This document shows, piece after piece, positions 1 to 8,837 of a DNA stretch of 64,000 nucleotides (its first letter is position 1; every line of letters begins with the position of its first letter). Under the pieces are notes generated by a model. It searched no databases. It was not told where the DNA came from and worked only from the letters and a program-made list of their open reading frames with translations. Where the stretch lies: the NCBI RefSeq assembly GCF_900110855.1, contig NZ_FOFA01000004.1:1-64000 (forward strand), in the 5' to 3' direction. A program made the translations under genes and the position numbers. This DNA is from Microlunatus flavus (GTDB lineage: Bacteria; Actinomycetota; Actinomycetes; Propionibacteriales; Propionibacteriaceae).

Positions 1-60
1 GAGCACGGGTTCGATAGTGCTATTTGGCATTGACTTTTAAGCACGCTGTTGAGTTCTCAA
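1..60 (-). other. rRNA operon 5' leader (partial; rRNA genes lie beyond the left edge)
   Basis: Read on the minus strand, this stretch contains TTTGAGAACTCAAC followed by GCGTGC and AAAAGTCAATGCC. From memory, this is the conserved block found between the promoters and 16S rRNA in actinobacterial rrn leaders (the TTTGAGAACTCAA element implicated in antitermination and processing). It lies about 50 nt downstream of a good minus-strand promoter. I infer that 16S rRNA begins to the left of position 1. The inference rests on recalled leader sequences, so it is moderate rather than certain. Confidence 0.6.
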
Positions 61-116
61 ACTTCGCTCGCACACCGCACACGGGACTCACATCCCGGCT
101 TGGGGCAACTCGTAAA

Positions 117-145
117 ACATTACCCGGTCATCCCCGACGAAGCAA
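117..145 (-). promoter_or_regulatory. Proximal rrn promoter (TTGCTT-N17-TAATGT)
   Basis: On the minus strand a -35 TTGCTT (145-140) and a -10 TAATGT (122-117) are separated by exactly 17 nt. Transcription would start near 110 and run through the leader at 60-1. The fit to the housekeeping sigma consensus is better than at any other site in this region. Confidence 0.65.
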
Positions 146-324
146 ATCCGCCAGACCCGACCCCCACCAGACGTCCGCCAGCACCGGCATCGATGGGCTC
201 GACAAGAGCGCACACCTATCCGGACAACCTTGGCCCAGTGGATCCCACCCGGTTCCGGCCGAGTCCACCAGCAGACCCGAAGGCCACTGTCTTGCTCGTC
301 CGCTGCCCCGGGGGGCGAGAAAGA

Positions 325-353
325 ACATTACGCCCAGATGACGGCCAGCACAA
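325..353 (-). promoter_or_regulatory. Distal rrn promoter (TTGTGC-N17-TAATGT)
   Basis: This is a second minus-strand promoter with the same -10 hexamer TAATGT (330-325) and a TTGTGC -35 (353-348), again with a 17-nt spacer. It lies about 208 bp upstream of the first. Tandem promoters are usual for rRNA operons. No gene is seen between 1 and 489; the open frames there are compositional. Confidence 0.5.
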
Positions 354-489
354 CTCCACAGCGGTGGGCGTTCTCACAGGACCCGATCTCGTCCCGACCC
401 TTCGGATCCGAAGTGCCGCCTGGTAGAAGGCGACGCTCCCAACTCCGCGGCGGTTGCCGACCCCGAGATCCTCCCCCGAGGATGCTCGG

Positions 490-993
490 GTGCACGTGGT
501 CCTGCTCTCCGACACCCACGCCCCGCGCTTCTGGAAGGGGCTCCCGCCGGCGGTCGCCGAGCACCTCACCGCCGCGGACCTCATCCTCCACGCCGGTGAC
601 GTCTGCACCCCGGGGGTCCTGGACGAGCTGGCGGCCTTCGCCCCCGTACGGGTCGTGCGCGGCAACAACGACGGGGCGGACGTGGCCGCCTGGGGAGCGC
701 CGGACACCCTCGAGCTCGACCTGGCCGGGCTGCGGGTGGCGATGGTCCACGACGCCGGGGCCAAGCAGGGCCGCCTCGCACGCATGCACCGACGCTTCCC
801 GGACGCGGACCTCGTCGTGTTCGGCCACTCCCACATCCCCCTCGACGAGTCGAGCACCTTCGCCGACGGCCGGAGCCTCCGCATCGTCAACCCGGGCTCG
901 CCCACGGACAAGCGACGACAGCCGTACCGCACCCTCGCGCTCCTCGACGTCGACGACGGCGGGCCGCACGTCTCGTTCGTCCCGCTCCCCTGA
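490..993 (+). CDS. YfcE/MJ0936-family metallophosphoesterase
   Basis: The 167-residue protein is a small calcineurin-like phosphodiesterase. It carries the metal-ligand motifs of the YfcE/MJ0936 family in order: LLSDTH near the N-terminus (D-x-H), HAGDV (GD), GNND, MVHD, and GHSHIP (GHTH-type) near residue 117, then NPGSPTDKR near the C-terminus. The family hydrolyses phosphodiester bonds using two metal ions; the natural substrate is usually unknown. I chose GTG at 490 because GAGGA at 478-482 sits 7 nt upstream and the protein then starts directly on the first beta strand. A TTG at 454 would add 12 residues. It is divergent from the rrn promoters and cytoplasmic. Confidence 0.85.
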   Translation: MHVVLLSDTHAPRFWKGLPPAVAEHLTAADLILHAGDVCTPGVLDELAAFAPVRVVRGNNDGADVAAWGAPDTLELDLAGLRVAMVHDAGAKQGRLARMHRRFPDADLVVFGHSHIPLDESSTFADGRSLRIVNPGSPTDKRRQPYRTLALLDVDDGGPHVSFVPLP

Positions 994-1051
994 CCTCTGC
1001 CCCCGAGCGCCCGGCCCCGGCCCCCGGCCCCCGGCCGAAACCTTGGCAAGC

Positions 1052-1062
1052 CCAAACTTTGG
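1052..1062. promoter_or_regulatory. Palindrome upstream of tetR: candidate operator
   Basis: CCAAACTTTGG is a perfect 11-bp palindrome around a central C, 15 bp before the GTG of the TetR gene. Outer AACC (1039-1042) and GGTT (1063-1066) extend it as an imperfect repeat. The position suits autoregulation by the adjacent TetR protein; this is inference. Confidence 0.45.
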
Positions 1063-1077
1063 GGTTACCCTTCCTTC

Positions 1078-1716
1078 GTGCCACGAGAGACAGGGCTGCG
1101 CAACCGCAAGAAGGCCCAGACGCGCGAACGGCTCGCCGACGTCGCGGCAGGGCTCTTCGCCGAGCGGGGCTACGACGGCGTGTCCGTCCTCGACGTCGCG
1201 CGCGCCGCCGACGTCTCGGACCAGACCGTCTACAACTACTTCCCCGCCAAGCACGACCTCGTGCTGGACCGCGCCGAGGAGATCCGCCGTCGCTACGACC
1301 GCACCGTGCGCGAACGGCCGGAGGGAACCACCCCCGCCGGAGCGATCCGTCCCCTCGTCCACGAGGACGTCGAGCGCCTGCGCACCCCGGACGGCCTCGT
1401 CCGCGGTCAGTTCGCCGTGCTGTGCCTGCGGAGCCCGGTGCTGCGCCGCTACGCGCTCGAGTTCCGGGAGCGTCAGGCCGACACGGTGGCCGAGGCAGTG
1501 CTGGCGACCACCCCTGGCCTCGAACCGCTCGTGGTCCGTGCCCACGCGGCGGCCCTGGTCGCCGTCGTGCAGTGGGTCTCCGACCAGACCGGCACCGCCG
1601 TCGTCGACGACCTGCCCGTCGCGCGCGCCGCGGATGCCCTGCGGCGGGCGGCCGACACCGCCCTCGACGACCTCGACCGTCACTTCCGTGCCCTGAGCGG
1701 CGCGAGCGCCCCCTGA
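1078..1716 (+). CDS. TetR/AcrR-family transcriptional regulator
   Basis: The 212-residue regulator has an N-terminal TetR helix-turn-helix at about residues 12-58: ADVAAGLFAERGYDGVSVLDVA leads into SDQTVYNYFPAKHDLV, the recognition-helix signature. The C-terminal ligand-binding half is divergent, as usual. The gene starts at GTG 1078 immediately after a palindromic site. It is followed, 80 bp downstream on the same strand, by a flavin monooxygenase (1797-2966), so it probably controls itself and that enzyme. The ligand cannot be read from sequence. Confidence 0.88.
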   Translation: MPRETGLRNRKKAQTRERLADVAAGLFAERGYDGVSVLDVARAADVSDQTVYNYFPAKHDLVLDRAEEIRRRYDRTVRERPEGTTPAGAIRPLVHEDVERLRTPDGLVRGQFAVLCLRSPVLRRYALEFRERQADTVAEAVLATTPGLEPLVVRAHAAALVAVVQWVSDQTGTAVVDDLPVARAADALRRAADTALDDLDRHFRALSGASAP

Positions 1717-1796
1717 ACCGCCGCCCCAGCACCTCCCGACCCCGCACCGCAGCGCCGCTCACCCGGTCTGCGCCCACCTCTCCCCAGGAGCACCCC

Positions 1797-2966
1797 GTGC
1801 AGAACACCCGCGTCCTCGTGTCCGGCGCCAGCATCGCCGGCCCGACCCTCGCCCACTGGCTCGCCCGGTACGGCTTCGACGTCACGGTCGTCGAGAAGGC
1901 GCCGGGTGTCCGACCCGGCGGCCAGGCCGTCGACTTCAAGGGCGCGGTCCACCGGGCCGTGCTCGGGCGGACCGGCATCCTGGACGCGGTCCGTGCGGCC
2001 GCCGTCCCCAGCCCGGACGGCGTGGTCGTCGACGCGCGTGGCCGCACCGTGGCGACCGTGCCCGGCGCCTTCGGGGGCGGCGAGATCAACGTGCCCCGCG
2101 GGGAGGTCGCCCGCGTCCTCCACGAGCTCACGGCCGGTCGCTGCACGTACGTCTTCGGCGACTCCATCGCCGGCCTCGACCAGGCGACGGACGGCGTCCA
2201 CGTCACGTTCGAGCACCGGGCGCCCGCGACGTACGACGTCGTCGTCGGGGCCGACGGCATCCACTCGAACGTGCGCCGGCTGGCCTTCGGCCCCGAGGAG
2301 CAGTTCGTCACCCACCTCGGCTACGCGTACGCCCTGGCCGACCTCCCGGTCGACGGCGCCGACGAGGTCGCCTACAGCGAGCCCGGCCGCACCGTGCTCC
2401 TGGGCAGCGGCAAGGCGCCCGCCTTCTTCGTCTACGCGACCGCCGACCGTCCGGCGCCGCGTGACGACGTCGACGCGCAGAAGGCGGAGCTCTCCGCCGC
2501 CTTCGCCGGAGCCGGCTGGCGGGTCCCCGAGCTGCTGGCGCAGCTCCCCGCGGCGGAGGACTTCTACCTCGACTCGATCGCCCGGGTCACCACGGACCGC
2601 TGGTCCGAGGGCCGGGTCGTCCTCCTCGGCGACGCGGCCTACGGCAACACGCTCGGTGGCTACGGCACCGGGCTCGCGCTCGTCGGGGCGTACGTGCTGG
2701 CCGGCGAGCTCGCCCTGACCGGCGGGGACCACCGGGTGGCGTTCGCCCGCTACCGTGAGCGGTTCGCGGCCTACGCGTCGGTGTCGGAGAAGGTGAACGC
2801 CGGACGCATCCTCGCTCCGCGGACGCGGCTCGGCCTCCGGGTGCGCAACCTCGGATTCTCGACGGCGGCGCTGGCCGCACCGCTGCTCGCCCTGCTCGAG
2901 CGTCCGGCCGCCAACCTCGACCTGCCGGACTACGAGGCCCTGCTCGCCACCCCGACGAGCGTCTAG
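1797..2966 (+). CDS. FAD-dependent monooxygenase (PHBH/TetX-like fold)
   Basis: The 389-residue group A flavin monooxygenase has an N-terminal Rossmann segment with a GASIAG loop (a variant of GxGxxG) followed by a VVEK acidic end. [13 protein letters not shown] is the DG motif that contacts NAD(P)H and [20 protein letters not shown] is the GD motif that binds FAD ribose. The family inserts one oxygen atom into aromatic or polyketide-like substrates using NAD(P)H. The start is GTG 1797, with AGGA at 1786-1789. The substrate is unknown. A second enzyme of this fold sits at 52303-53580, also beside a TetR gene. Its stop shares the tetranucleotide CTAG with the convergent rlmN stop. Confidence 0.85.
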   Translation: MQNTRVLVSGASIAGPTLAHWLARYGFDVTVVEKAPGVRPGGQAVDFKGAVHRAVLGRTGILDAVRAAAVPSPDGVVVDARGRTVATVPGAFGGGEINVPRGEVARVLHELTAGRCTYVFGDSIAGLDQATDGVHVTFEHRAPATYDVVVGADGIHSNVRRLAFGPEEQFVTHLGYAYALADLPVDGADEVAYSEPGRTVLLGSGKAPAFFVYATADRPAPRDDVDAQKAELSAAFAGAGWRVPELLAQLPAAEDFYLDSIARVTTDRWSEGRVVLLGDAAYGNTLGGYGTGLALVGAYVLAGELALTGGDHRVAFARYRERFAAYASVSEKVNAGRILAPRTRLGLRVRNLGFSTAALAAPLLALLERPAANLDLPDYEALLATPTSV

Positions 2967-4207
2967 ACCCGCGCGCGGACCGGCGGCGCGGTGACCGAAG
3001 CGTCGACGTCCGCGCTGCCGGCGGCGAGCTGGCCGCAGGCGCCGTCGATCTCGCGGCCGCGGGTGTCGCGCACGGTCACGGGCACGCCACGCGCCTGCAG
3101 CCGGCGGACGAACTCGTCCTCGTCACGCCGGCGCGACGCGGTCCAGCGCGACCCGGGCGTCGGGTTCAGCGGGATCAGGTTGACGTGCACCCAGCCCCAG
3201 CTGCCCCGCCGCTTGAGCACCTTGGCGAGCTGCTCGGCCCGCTGCGGCTGGTCGTTCACGTCCCGGATGAGGATGTACTCGATCGAGACCCGGCGCTTGG
3301 TCGTGCGGGCGTACTCCCAGGCGGCGTCCACCACCTCGTCGACGTTCCAGCGGGTGTTGACCGGGACGAGCTCGTCGCGCAGCTCGTCGTCGGGCGCGTG
3401 CAGGGAGAGCGCCAGCGTGACCGGCAGACCCTCCTCGGCCAGCTGGTTGATGCGGGGCACGAGCCCGACGGTCGAGACGGTGATGCCGCGCGCGCTCATG
3501 CCCAGCCCGTCGGGCTTGGGCGTGGTCAGCTGGCGCAGCGCACCGACCACCGACTTGTAGTTGGCGAGCGGCTCGCCCATGCCCATGAACACGACGTTGC
3601 TGACCCGCGGCGCCTCGCCCTGCGCGTCGCCGAGCCGGCCGTGGGCGAGCTTGCGGGCGCCGTCGACCACCTGCTCGACGATCTCGGCGGTGCTCATGTT
3701 GCGCTGCAGCCCGCCCTGCCCGGTCGCGCAGAACGGGCAGGCCATGCCGCAGCCGGCCTGGCTGGACACGCACATCGTCACGCGGTCCGGGTAGCGCATC
3801 AGGACGCTCTCCACGAGCGCGCCGTCGTGCAGCCGCCACAGCGTCTTGACCGTGTCGCCGTCGTCGCAGGTCAGCTCGCGCACCGAGGTCAGCAGCGGCG
3901 GCAGGAACGCCGACGCGAGCTCGCTCCGTACCCCGGCGGGCAGGTCGGTCCACGTCTCGGGGTCGCTGCGCAGCCCCTCGAAGTAGTGGGCGGACAGCTG
4001 CCGAGCACGGTAGGCCCGGTGGCCGGCCTGCTCGACGGCCGTGCGGCGCGAGGCGGGGTCGAGGTCGGCCCAGTGCGTCGGCGGCTTGCCGCGACGCGGG
4101 GCGGTGAAGACCAGCGGCAGCGAGGAACGGTCCGGCGGCTGGACGTACTCCGGGATCTCGGTCGTCGCGGTCGCGCCGGGCAGGTCGGGGGATCCGGCGA
4201 CAGTCAC
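2963..4207 (-). CDS. rlmN: 23S rRNA (adenine2503-C2)/tRNA (adenine37-C2)-methyltransferase RlmN
   Basis: The 414-residue radical SAM enzyme carries [12 protein letters not shown], the CxxxCxxC [4Fe-4S] motif of RlmN/Cfr, followed by the GEPL motif ([10 protein letters not shown]) and [12 protein letters not shown]. The C-terminal IDGACGQL supplies the second catalytic cysteine. RlmN methylates C2 of A2503 in the peptidyl transferase centre and A37 of some tRNAs, using two SAM. The length is slightly above the usual 350-390 because of an N-terminal extension. The GTG start lies 1 nt after the cdsA stop, so the two are almost certainly co-translated as the end of the pyrH-frr-cdsA-rlmN run. Confidence 0.96.
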   Translation of the reverse strand: MTVAGSPDLPGATATTEIPEYVQPPDRSSLPLVFTAPRRGKPPTHWADLDPASRRTAVEQAGHRAYRARQLSAHYFEGLRSDPETWTDLPAGVRSELASAFLPPLLTSVRELTCDDGDTVKTLWRLHDGALVESVLMRYPDRVTMCVSSQAGCGMACPFCATGQGGLQRNMSTAEIVEQVVDGARKLAHGRLGDAQGEAPRVSNVVFMGMGEPLANYKSVVGALRQLTTPKPDGLGMSARGITVSTVGLVPRINQLAEEGLPVTLALSLHAPDDELRDELVPVNTRWNVDEVVDAAWEYARTTKRRVSIEYILIRDVNDQPQRAEQLAKVLKRRGSWGWVHVNLIPLNPTPGSRWTASRRRDEDEFVRRLQARGVPVTVRDTRGREIDGACGQLAAGSADVDASVTAPPVRARV

Positions 4208-4208
4208 G

Positions 4209-5099
4209 TCAGCCTCCAGGGACGAGCACGTACATGATGAGCCAGGCTACCGGGGCCGCCAGGAGCAGGCTGTCGAGACGATCCATGACCCCGCCGTGCC
4301 CGGGCAGGAACGAGCTCATGTCCTTGATCCCGAGGTCGCGCTTGATCATGGACTCGACGAGGTCGCCGCACGTCCCCACCCCGACGAGCGCGACCCCGAT
4401 GAGGACGCCGACCCAGACCGCGACGTGCAGCCCGAGCACGGCCATGAGGACGCCCGACACGACGCCGAAGACCATCGACCCCGCGAAGCCCTCCCAGGAC
4501 TTCTTCGGGCTGATCTTCGGCGCCATCGGGTGCTTGCCCATGAGGACGCCGAAGACGTAGCCCCCGACGTCGCTCATGACGACCACGAGCAGGAACGTGA
4601 GCAGCCGCGCCGCGCCGCGCTCCCCCGCCAGCATGAGCGCCGTGAAGGACCCGAGCAGGGGGACGTAGGAGATGATGAACAGGCTCGCCGCGGCGTCCTT
4701 GACGTAGCCGTGCGCGCCTCCGGGCATGCGCCAGACGAGCGAGGCCAGCACCGTCAGCGCGAGCGCCCCCAGCAGCACGCTGGTCGTCGAGAAGACGACC
4801 GGCCGCTGGATGCCGGCGAGGTAGGAGCCGATGGCGATGCCGACCGTCCCGACCGAGATGGGGACGATCGCGGCGTCCATGCCCTGCCGCTTGAGCGCGG
4901 CGTGCAGCTCGCGGGAGCCGAGCACGAGGGCCACGGCGACGAGCAGGACGAACGCGGGCTTGAAGAAGACCAGCGACAGGACGACGTACGCCCCGAGCCC
5001 GACCCCGATGCCGATCGCCTTCGGCAGGTCGCGTCCCGCCCGCCCGGTCCGCGGCGGGGCCGGAGCGGGTTCGACGGGCGGAGCGGCGTCGGCGGTCAC
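4209..5099 (-). CDS. cdsA: Phosphatidate cytidylyltransferase CdsA
   Basis: The 296-residue multi-spanning membrane enzyme makes CDP-diacylglycerol from phosphatidate and CTP, the branch point of phospholipid synthesis. The C-terminal part carries the family signature: [11 protein letters not shown] then [14 protein letters not shown], giving the S-x-x-KR-x4-KD-x5-P-GHGG-x-x-DR-x-D pattern. About eight hydrophobic segments follow a Pro/Ala-rich cytoplasmic N-terminus. It starts at GTG and lies 23 nt after frr and 1 nt before rlmN, the standard actinobacterial order. Confidence 0.96.
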   Translation of the reverse strand: MTADAAPPVEPAPAPPRTGRAGRDLPKAIGIGVGLGAYVVLSLVFFKPAFVLLVAVALVLGSRELHAALKRQGMDAAIVPISVGTVGIAIGSYLAGIQRPVVFSTTSVLLGALALTVLASLVWRMPGGAHGYVKDAAASLFIISYVPLLGSFTALMLAGERGAARLLTFLLVVVMSDVGGYVFGVLMGKHPMAPKISPKKSWEGFAGSMVFGVVSGVLMAVLGLHVAVWVGVLIGVALVGVGTCGDLVESMIKRDLGIKDMSSFLPGHGGVMDRLDSLLLAAPVAWLIMYVLVPGG

Positions 5100-5122
5100 G
5101 GGCGTGGGGAGGTCCGGGCCGC

Positions 5123-5683
5123 TCAGACCTCGAGCAGCTCGGACTCCTTGTGCTTGAGGACGTCGTCGACCTGGTCGACGTACTTCTTGGTGGCGGCGTC
5201 GAGCTGCTTCTCGGCGCGGGTGACCTCGTCCTCGCCCGCCTCCTTGTCCTTCACCAGCTTGTCGAGCGCGTCCTTGGCCGTGCGCCGGGCGCCGCGGATG
5301 GAGATGCGGGCGTCCTCGGCCTTGGTCCGGGCGAGCTTTATGTACTCCTTGCGCCGCTGCTCGGTCAGCTCGGGCAGGACCAGGCGGATCGTGTTGCCGT
5401 CGTTGCTCGGGCTCACGCCGAGGTCGGAGTCGCGGATCGCCTTCTCGATCGCCGGCAGGGAGCCGCGGTCGTAGGGCGTGATGAGGACCATGCGGGCCTC
5501 GGGCACCTGGAAGCTCGCGAGCTGCTGGAGCGGCGTGTACGCGCCGTAGTACTCGGCGTTGATCTTGGCGAACATCGCCGGGTGCGCCCGCCCGGTGCGG
5601 ATGGCGGCGAACTCCTCCTTGGCGTACTCCACCGCCAGGCCCATGTGGTCGTCGGCGTCGGAGAGGATGTCGGCGGCGGTCAC
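5123..5683 (-). CDS. frr: Ribosome recycling factor
   Basis: The 186-residue cytoplasmic protein, at the usual RRF length of about 185, with EF-G splits post-termination ribosomes. Recognisable features are the N-terminal helix (MGLAVEYAKEEFAAIRTGRAHP), the central AxRxxLITPYDRGSLPAIEKAI domain II segment, and the charged C-terminal coiled region with RxxYIKLARTKAEDARISIR. The start is GTG with GAAGAGCTCC upstream. It is in an operon with pyrH upstream (82 nt) and cdsA downstream (23 nt). Confidence 0.97.
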   Translation of the reverse strand: MTAADILSDADDHMGLAVEYAKEEFAAIRTGRAHPAMFAKINAEYYGAYTPLQQLASFQVPEARMVLITPYDRGSLPAIEKAIRDSDLGVSPSNDGNTIRLVLPELTEQRRKEYIKLARTKAEDARISIRGARRTAKDALDKLVKDKEAGEDEVTRAEKQLDAATKKYVDQVDDVLKHKESELLEV

Positions 5684-5765
5684 GGAAGAGCTCCTTCGTA
5701 CGGGTCGTGCGGGTGGTGCCGGTCGGCGCCGGCGCGACGGTGGTCGCGACCGGTCGGGTCAGCCC

Positions 5766-6479
5766 TCAGGCGTGGACCGTGGTCCCGATCTTCTCACCCG
5801 ACACCACGGCGACGATGCTGCCCGGGTTGTCCAGGCCGAAGAACACCATCGGCAGCTTGTAGTCGCGGGCCATGCTGATCGCGGTGGCGTCGGCGACCTT
5901 GAGGTCCTTGGCCAGGTACTCGTCGTAGGTCAGCTCGTGGAACTTGACCGCCGACGGGTCACGGTGCGGGTCGGCGGAGTAGACGCCGTCGACGCCCTGC
6001 TTGCCCATCAGGAGCACGTCCGCCCCCACCTCGAGGGCCCGCTGCGCGGCGACGGTGTCGGTGGAGAAGTACGGCATCCCGGAGCCGGCGCCGAAGATGA
6101 CGACGCGGCCCTTCTCCATGTGCCGCTCCGCACGACGCGGGATGTACGGCTCGGCGATCTGGCCCATCGTGATCGCCGTCTGCACGCGGGTGGCGACGCC
6201 CTCCTTCTCCAGGAAGTCCTGGAGCGCGAGGCAGTTCATGACCGTCCCGAGCATGCCCATGTAGTCGGCGCGGTCGCGGTCCATGCCGTGCTGCTGGAGC
6301 TCGGCCCCGCGGAAGAAGTTGCCCCCGCCGACGACGACCGCGACCTGCGTGCCCGCGCGGCACACCTCGGCGATCTGCTTCGCCAGCCCCGCGACGACGT
6401 CGGGGTCGACCCCGATGCCGCCCCCGCCGAACACCTCGCCGGAGAGCTTGAGCATCACGCGTGCGTACGGTCCGGTCAT
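5766..6479 (-). CDS. pyrH: UMP kinase
   Basis: The 237-residue amino-acid-kinase-fold enzyme phosphorylates UMP to UDP with ATP; bacterial enzymes are hexameric and often GTP-activated. Visible features are [12 protein letters not shown] at the N-terminus, [11 protein letters not shown] (the GGGN nucleotide loop), [17 protein letters not shown], and the C-terminal [28 protein letters not shown]. The ATG is preceded by a strong AGGAGG. A hairpin terminator (6538-6570) separates it from tsf, so pyrH probably begins its own transcription unit. Confidence 0.97.
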   Translation of the reverse strand: MTGPYARVMLKLSGEVFGGGGIGVDPDVVAGLAKQIAEVCRAGTQVAVVVGGGNFFRGAELQQHGMDRDRADYMGMLGTVMNCLALQDFLEKEGVATRVQTAITMGQIAEPYIPRRAERHMEKGRVVIFGAGSGMPYFSTDTVAAQRALEVGADVLLMGKQGVDGVYSADPHRDPSAVKFHELTYDEYLAKDLKVADATAISMARDYKLPMVFFGLDNPGSIVAVVSGEKIGTTVHA

Positions 6480-6537
6480 CGGGGGCCTCCTCGGGGGACG
6501 GTGCGGAACGGTTCCGGTCGTGCTGCTCCGGTCGTGC

Positions 6538-6570
6538 GACGTGCCCCGAGCCGGTGGCTCGGGGCACGTC
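6538..6570 (-). terminator. Intrinsic terminator between tsf and pyrH
   Basis: A perfect 15-bp stem (arms 6538-6552 and 6556-6570, beginning GACGTGCCCCGAGCC) closes on a 3-nt loop GGT. It lies 12 nt after the tsf stop, as expected for a terminator ending rpsB-tsf. The hairpin has no U-tract, which is common in actinobacteria. Confidence 0.75.
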
Positions 6571-6582
6571 CAGGTCGTGGGC

Positions 6583-7404
6583 TCAGGAGCCCGTGGCCTC
6601 GAAGCGGACGAACCGCTTGACGGTGACGCCGGCGGCCTCGAGCTGCTTGCCGACCGAGGTCTTGCCGTCGGTGACCGACGGCTGGTCGAGCAGCGCGACG
6701 TCCTTGAAGTAGGAGTTCACACGCCCCTCGACGATCATCGGCAGGGCACGCTCGGGCTTGCCCTCCTCCTTGGCCTGGGCCTCGGCGATGCGCCGCTCGT
6801 TCTCCACGAGGTCGGCGGGCACCTCGTCGCGGCTCAGGTAGCTCGGCCGCATGGCGGCGATCTGCATGGCCACGGCGCGGGCCGCGCTCTCGTCGGCGCC
6901 GTCGTACTCGACGAGCACGCCCACCTGGGGCGGCAGGTCGGAGGCGCGACGGTGCAGGTAGACGACGGTCTTGCCGTCGAAGTACGCCGCGTTGCTCACC
7001 TCGAGCTTCTCGCCGATCTTGACGGCGAGGGCCTCGACCGCGTCGCCGACCGTCTGGCCGGTGGGCAGCGAGGCGGCGTTCGCGGCCTCGACGGAGGTGG
7101 CGTGGCTGGCCGCGACGGCCTTGACCGCCTCGGTCGCCAGGTCCTGGAACTCCTGGTTCTTGGCGACGAAGTCGGTCTCGGCGCCGAGCTGGATCAGCGC
7201 ACCGTCCTCGTAGGCCACGAGGCCGTTGTTCGCGGAACGCTCGGCGCCCCGCTTGGCGGCCTTGGCCTGGCCGTTGACCCGCAGGATCTCGACGGCGCCC
7301 TCGTAGTCGCCGTCGGCCTCGGTCAGGGCCTTCTTGCAGTCCATCATCCCGGCGCCGGTGGCGTCGCGGAGCTTCTTCACGTCAGCAGCAGAAATCGTCG
7401 CCAT
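6583..7404 (-). CDS. tsf: Translation elongation factor Ts
   Basis: The 273-residue protein is the nucleotide exchange factor that reloads EF-Tu with GTP. The N-terminal UBA-like domain ([22 protein letters not shown]) and the core TDFVAKN motif that contacts EF-Tu are both intact. The length fits short actinobacterial EF-Ts. It lies 87 nt downstream of rpsB on the same strand and ends at a strong hairpin. It is cytoplasmic. Confidence 0.97.
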   Translation of the reverse strand: MATISAADVKKLRDATGAGMMDCKKALTEADGDYEGAVEILRVNGQAKAAKRGAERSANNGLVAYEDGALIQLGAETDFVAKNQEFQDLATEAVKAVAASHATSVEAANAASLPTGQTVGDAVEALAVKIGEKLEVSNAAYFDGKTVVYLHRRASDLPPQVGVLVEYDGADESAARAVAMQIAAMRPSYLSRDEVPADLVENERRIAEAQAKEEGKPERALPMIVEGRVNSYFKDVALLDQPSVTDGKTSVGKQLEAAGVTVKRFVRFEATGS

Positions 7405-7491
7405 GCGGCGTCCGTCCTCGTCTTCCTCGATCGGGTGGTGCAGGGGTGCGGGCGCGGGGCCCGCGGGTGGCGCGGCGTCAGCCGGCCGGCG

Positions 7492-8436
7492 TCAGCTGTT
7501 GGCGGGCGCCGACTGGTCGGCCGCGTCGGGCTGCCACTGGCGCTCCTCGGTGACCTCGGCGTCGGCGGCCTGCTCGGCCTCGACGGTCGCGGGGCCGGGC
7601 TGCTCGTCGCCGGGCACCGGGGCGGCGTCGGCGGCGGGCTGGGCGTCAGGGGTGGCCTCGGCCGGCTCCTGCGAGGCGCCGAGGAGCTCGCGCTCCCAGT
7701 CGGGCATGGGCTCGACCTCGGCCTCCTCACCGGTGGTGGAACCGCCGGAGCGCGACACCAGGCCCTCGGCGACGGCGTCGGCGAGCACGCGGGTCAGCAG
7801 CGTGACCGAGCGGATCGCGTCGTCGTTGCCCGGGATGGCGAAGTCGACCTCGTCGGGGTCGCAGTTGGTGTCGAGGATGCCGATGACCGGGATCCGCAGC
7901 TTGCGCGCCTCGTCGACGGCGAGGTGCTCCTTCTTCGTGTCGATGATCCAGACCGCCTGCGGGGTCTTGGCCATGTCACGGATGCCGCCGAGGGTCTTCT
8001 CCAGCTTGTCCTTCTCGCGGCGCAGGCCGAGGAGCTCCTTCTTCGTCAGGCCGGAGGCCGCGACGTCGTCGAAGTCCATGACCTCGAGCTCCTTGAGGCG
8101 CTGGATGCGCTTGGCGATGGTGCCGAAGTTGGTGAGCATGCCGCCCAGCCAGCGGTGGTTCACGTAGGGCATGCCGACGCGGGTCGCCTGCTCGGCGACG
8201 GCCTCCTGGGCCTGCTTCTTGGTGCCGATGAAGAGCACCTGGCCGCCGCGGCCGACGGTGTCCTTGACGAACGCGTAGGCGCGGTCGATGTAGGTCAGCG
8301 ACTGCTGGAGGTCGATGATGTAGATGCCGTTGCGCTCGGTGAAGATGAAGCGCTTCATCTTCGGGTTCCAGCGACGGGTCTGGTGCCCGAAGTGAACGCC
8401 GCTCTCGAGCAGCTGGCGGGTGGTGACGACGGCCAT
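7492..8436 (-). CDS. rpsB: 30S ribosomal protein S2
   Basis: The 314-residue protein contains complete S2: [24 protein letters not shown] at the N-terminus, [38 protein letters not shown], and [26 protein letters not shown]. After the S2 core comes about 75 residues of acidic, Ala/Pro-rich tail, a common actinobacterial extension. I chose ATG 8436 (AGAGGA upstream) over an in-frame ATG 57 nt earlier because S2 begins MAVVTTRQ. It is transcribed with tsf. Confidence 0.96.
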   Translation of the reverse strand: MAVVTTRQLLESGVHFGHQTRRWNPKMKRFIFTERNGIYIIDLQQSLTYIDRAYAFVKDTVGRGGQVLFIGTKKQAQEAVAEQATRVGMPYVNHRWLGGMLTNFGTIAKRIQRLKELEVMDFDDVAASGLTKKELLGLRREKDKLEKTLGGIRDMAKTPQAVWIIDTKKEHLAVDEARKLRIPVIGILDTNCDPDEVDFAIPGNDDAIRSVTLLTRVLADAVAEGLVSRSGGSTTGEEAEVEPMPDWERELLGASQEPAEATPDAQPAADAAPVPGDEQPGPATVEAEQAADAEVTEERQWQPDAADQSAPANS

Positions 8437-8837
8437 GGCCGTTCCTCTCTCTTGCCGGCGCGCGCGGGCGCCGACGTACGGTTCGACGAGCACCGAGCGG
8501 TTCGGTGCTCCCTGGTGCCCACGCCGGCCCCTGCCCGGACGAGGTCCGGGACCGTGGGGCCCGCCCGGTCACGAGGTGACGCGGAGAGTGGGCACGCGAA
8601 GTCAGGCCCTGGTGGACCTGCTGGTGCTCAGCGTACCCGCCCGCGCGGGTATTCCCGACCGCGCGCCGGCGCTCTGGCGGCCCGACGGGCGCCCGGCCGG
8701 GGAGGCGGCACGGCACGGGCCCGGGGAGCCGCACGGGCCGTGCCGGATGTCCACAGGAGCAGTCGGCAGACCGCTCGTCGTCCACAGGCAGCCGCGTGCG
8801 GGCGGCACGAAACCCTCGTCCGCATGATGCTCCCCGT
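8437..8837 (-). promoter_or_regulatory. rpsB upstream region with two strong hairpins
   Basis: This 400-bp gap lies between divergent rpsB and the M23 gene. I see no gene in it. It holds two perfect stems, both oriented to fall in the rpsB leader: GAGCACCGA (8488-8496) pairing with TCGGTGCTC (8502-8510), and CCCGGAC (8534-8540) pairing with GTCCGGG (8544-8550). They could be an autoregulatory leader or an attenuator. No convincing -10/-35 was found for either gene. Confidence 0.4.

Noticed and set aside
5-16. GGTTCGA-like T-loop string considered as part of a tRNA
   Set aside because: No cloverleaf can be drawn around it, and the minus-strand rrn leader explains the region.
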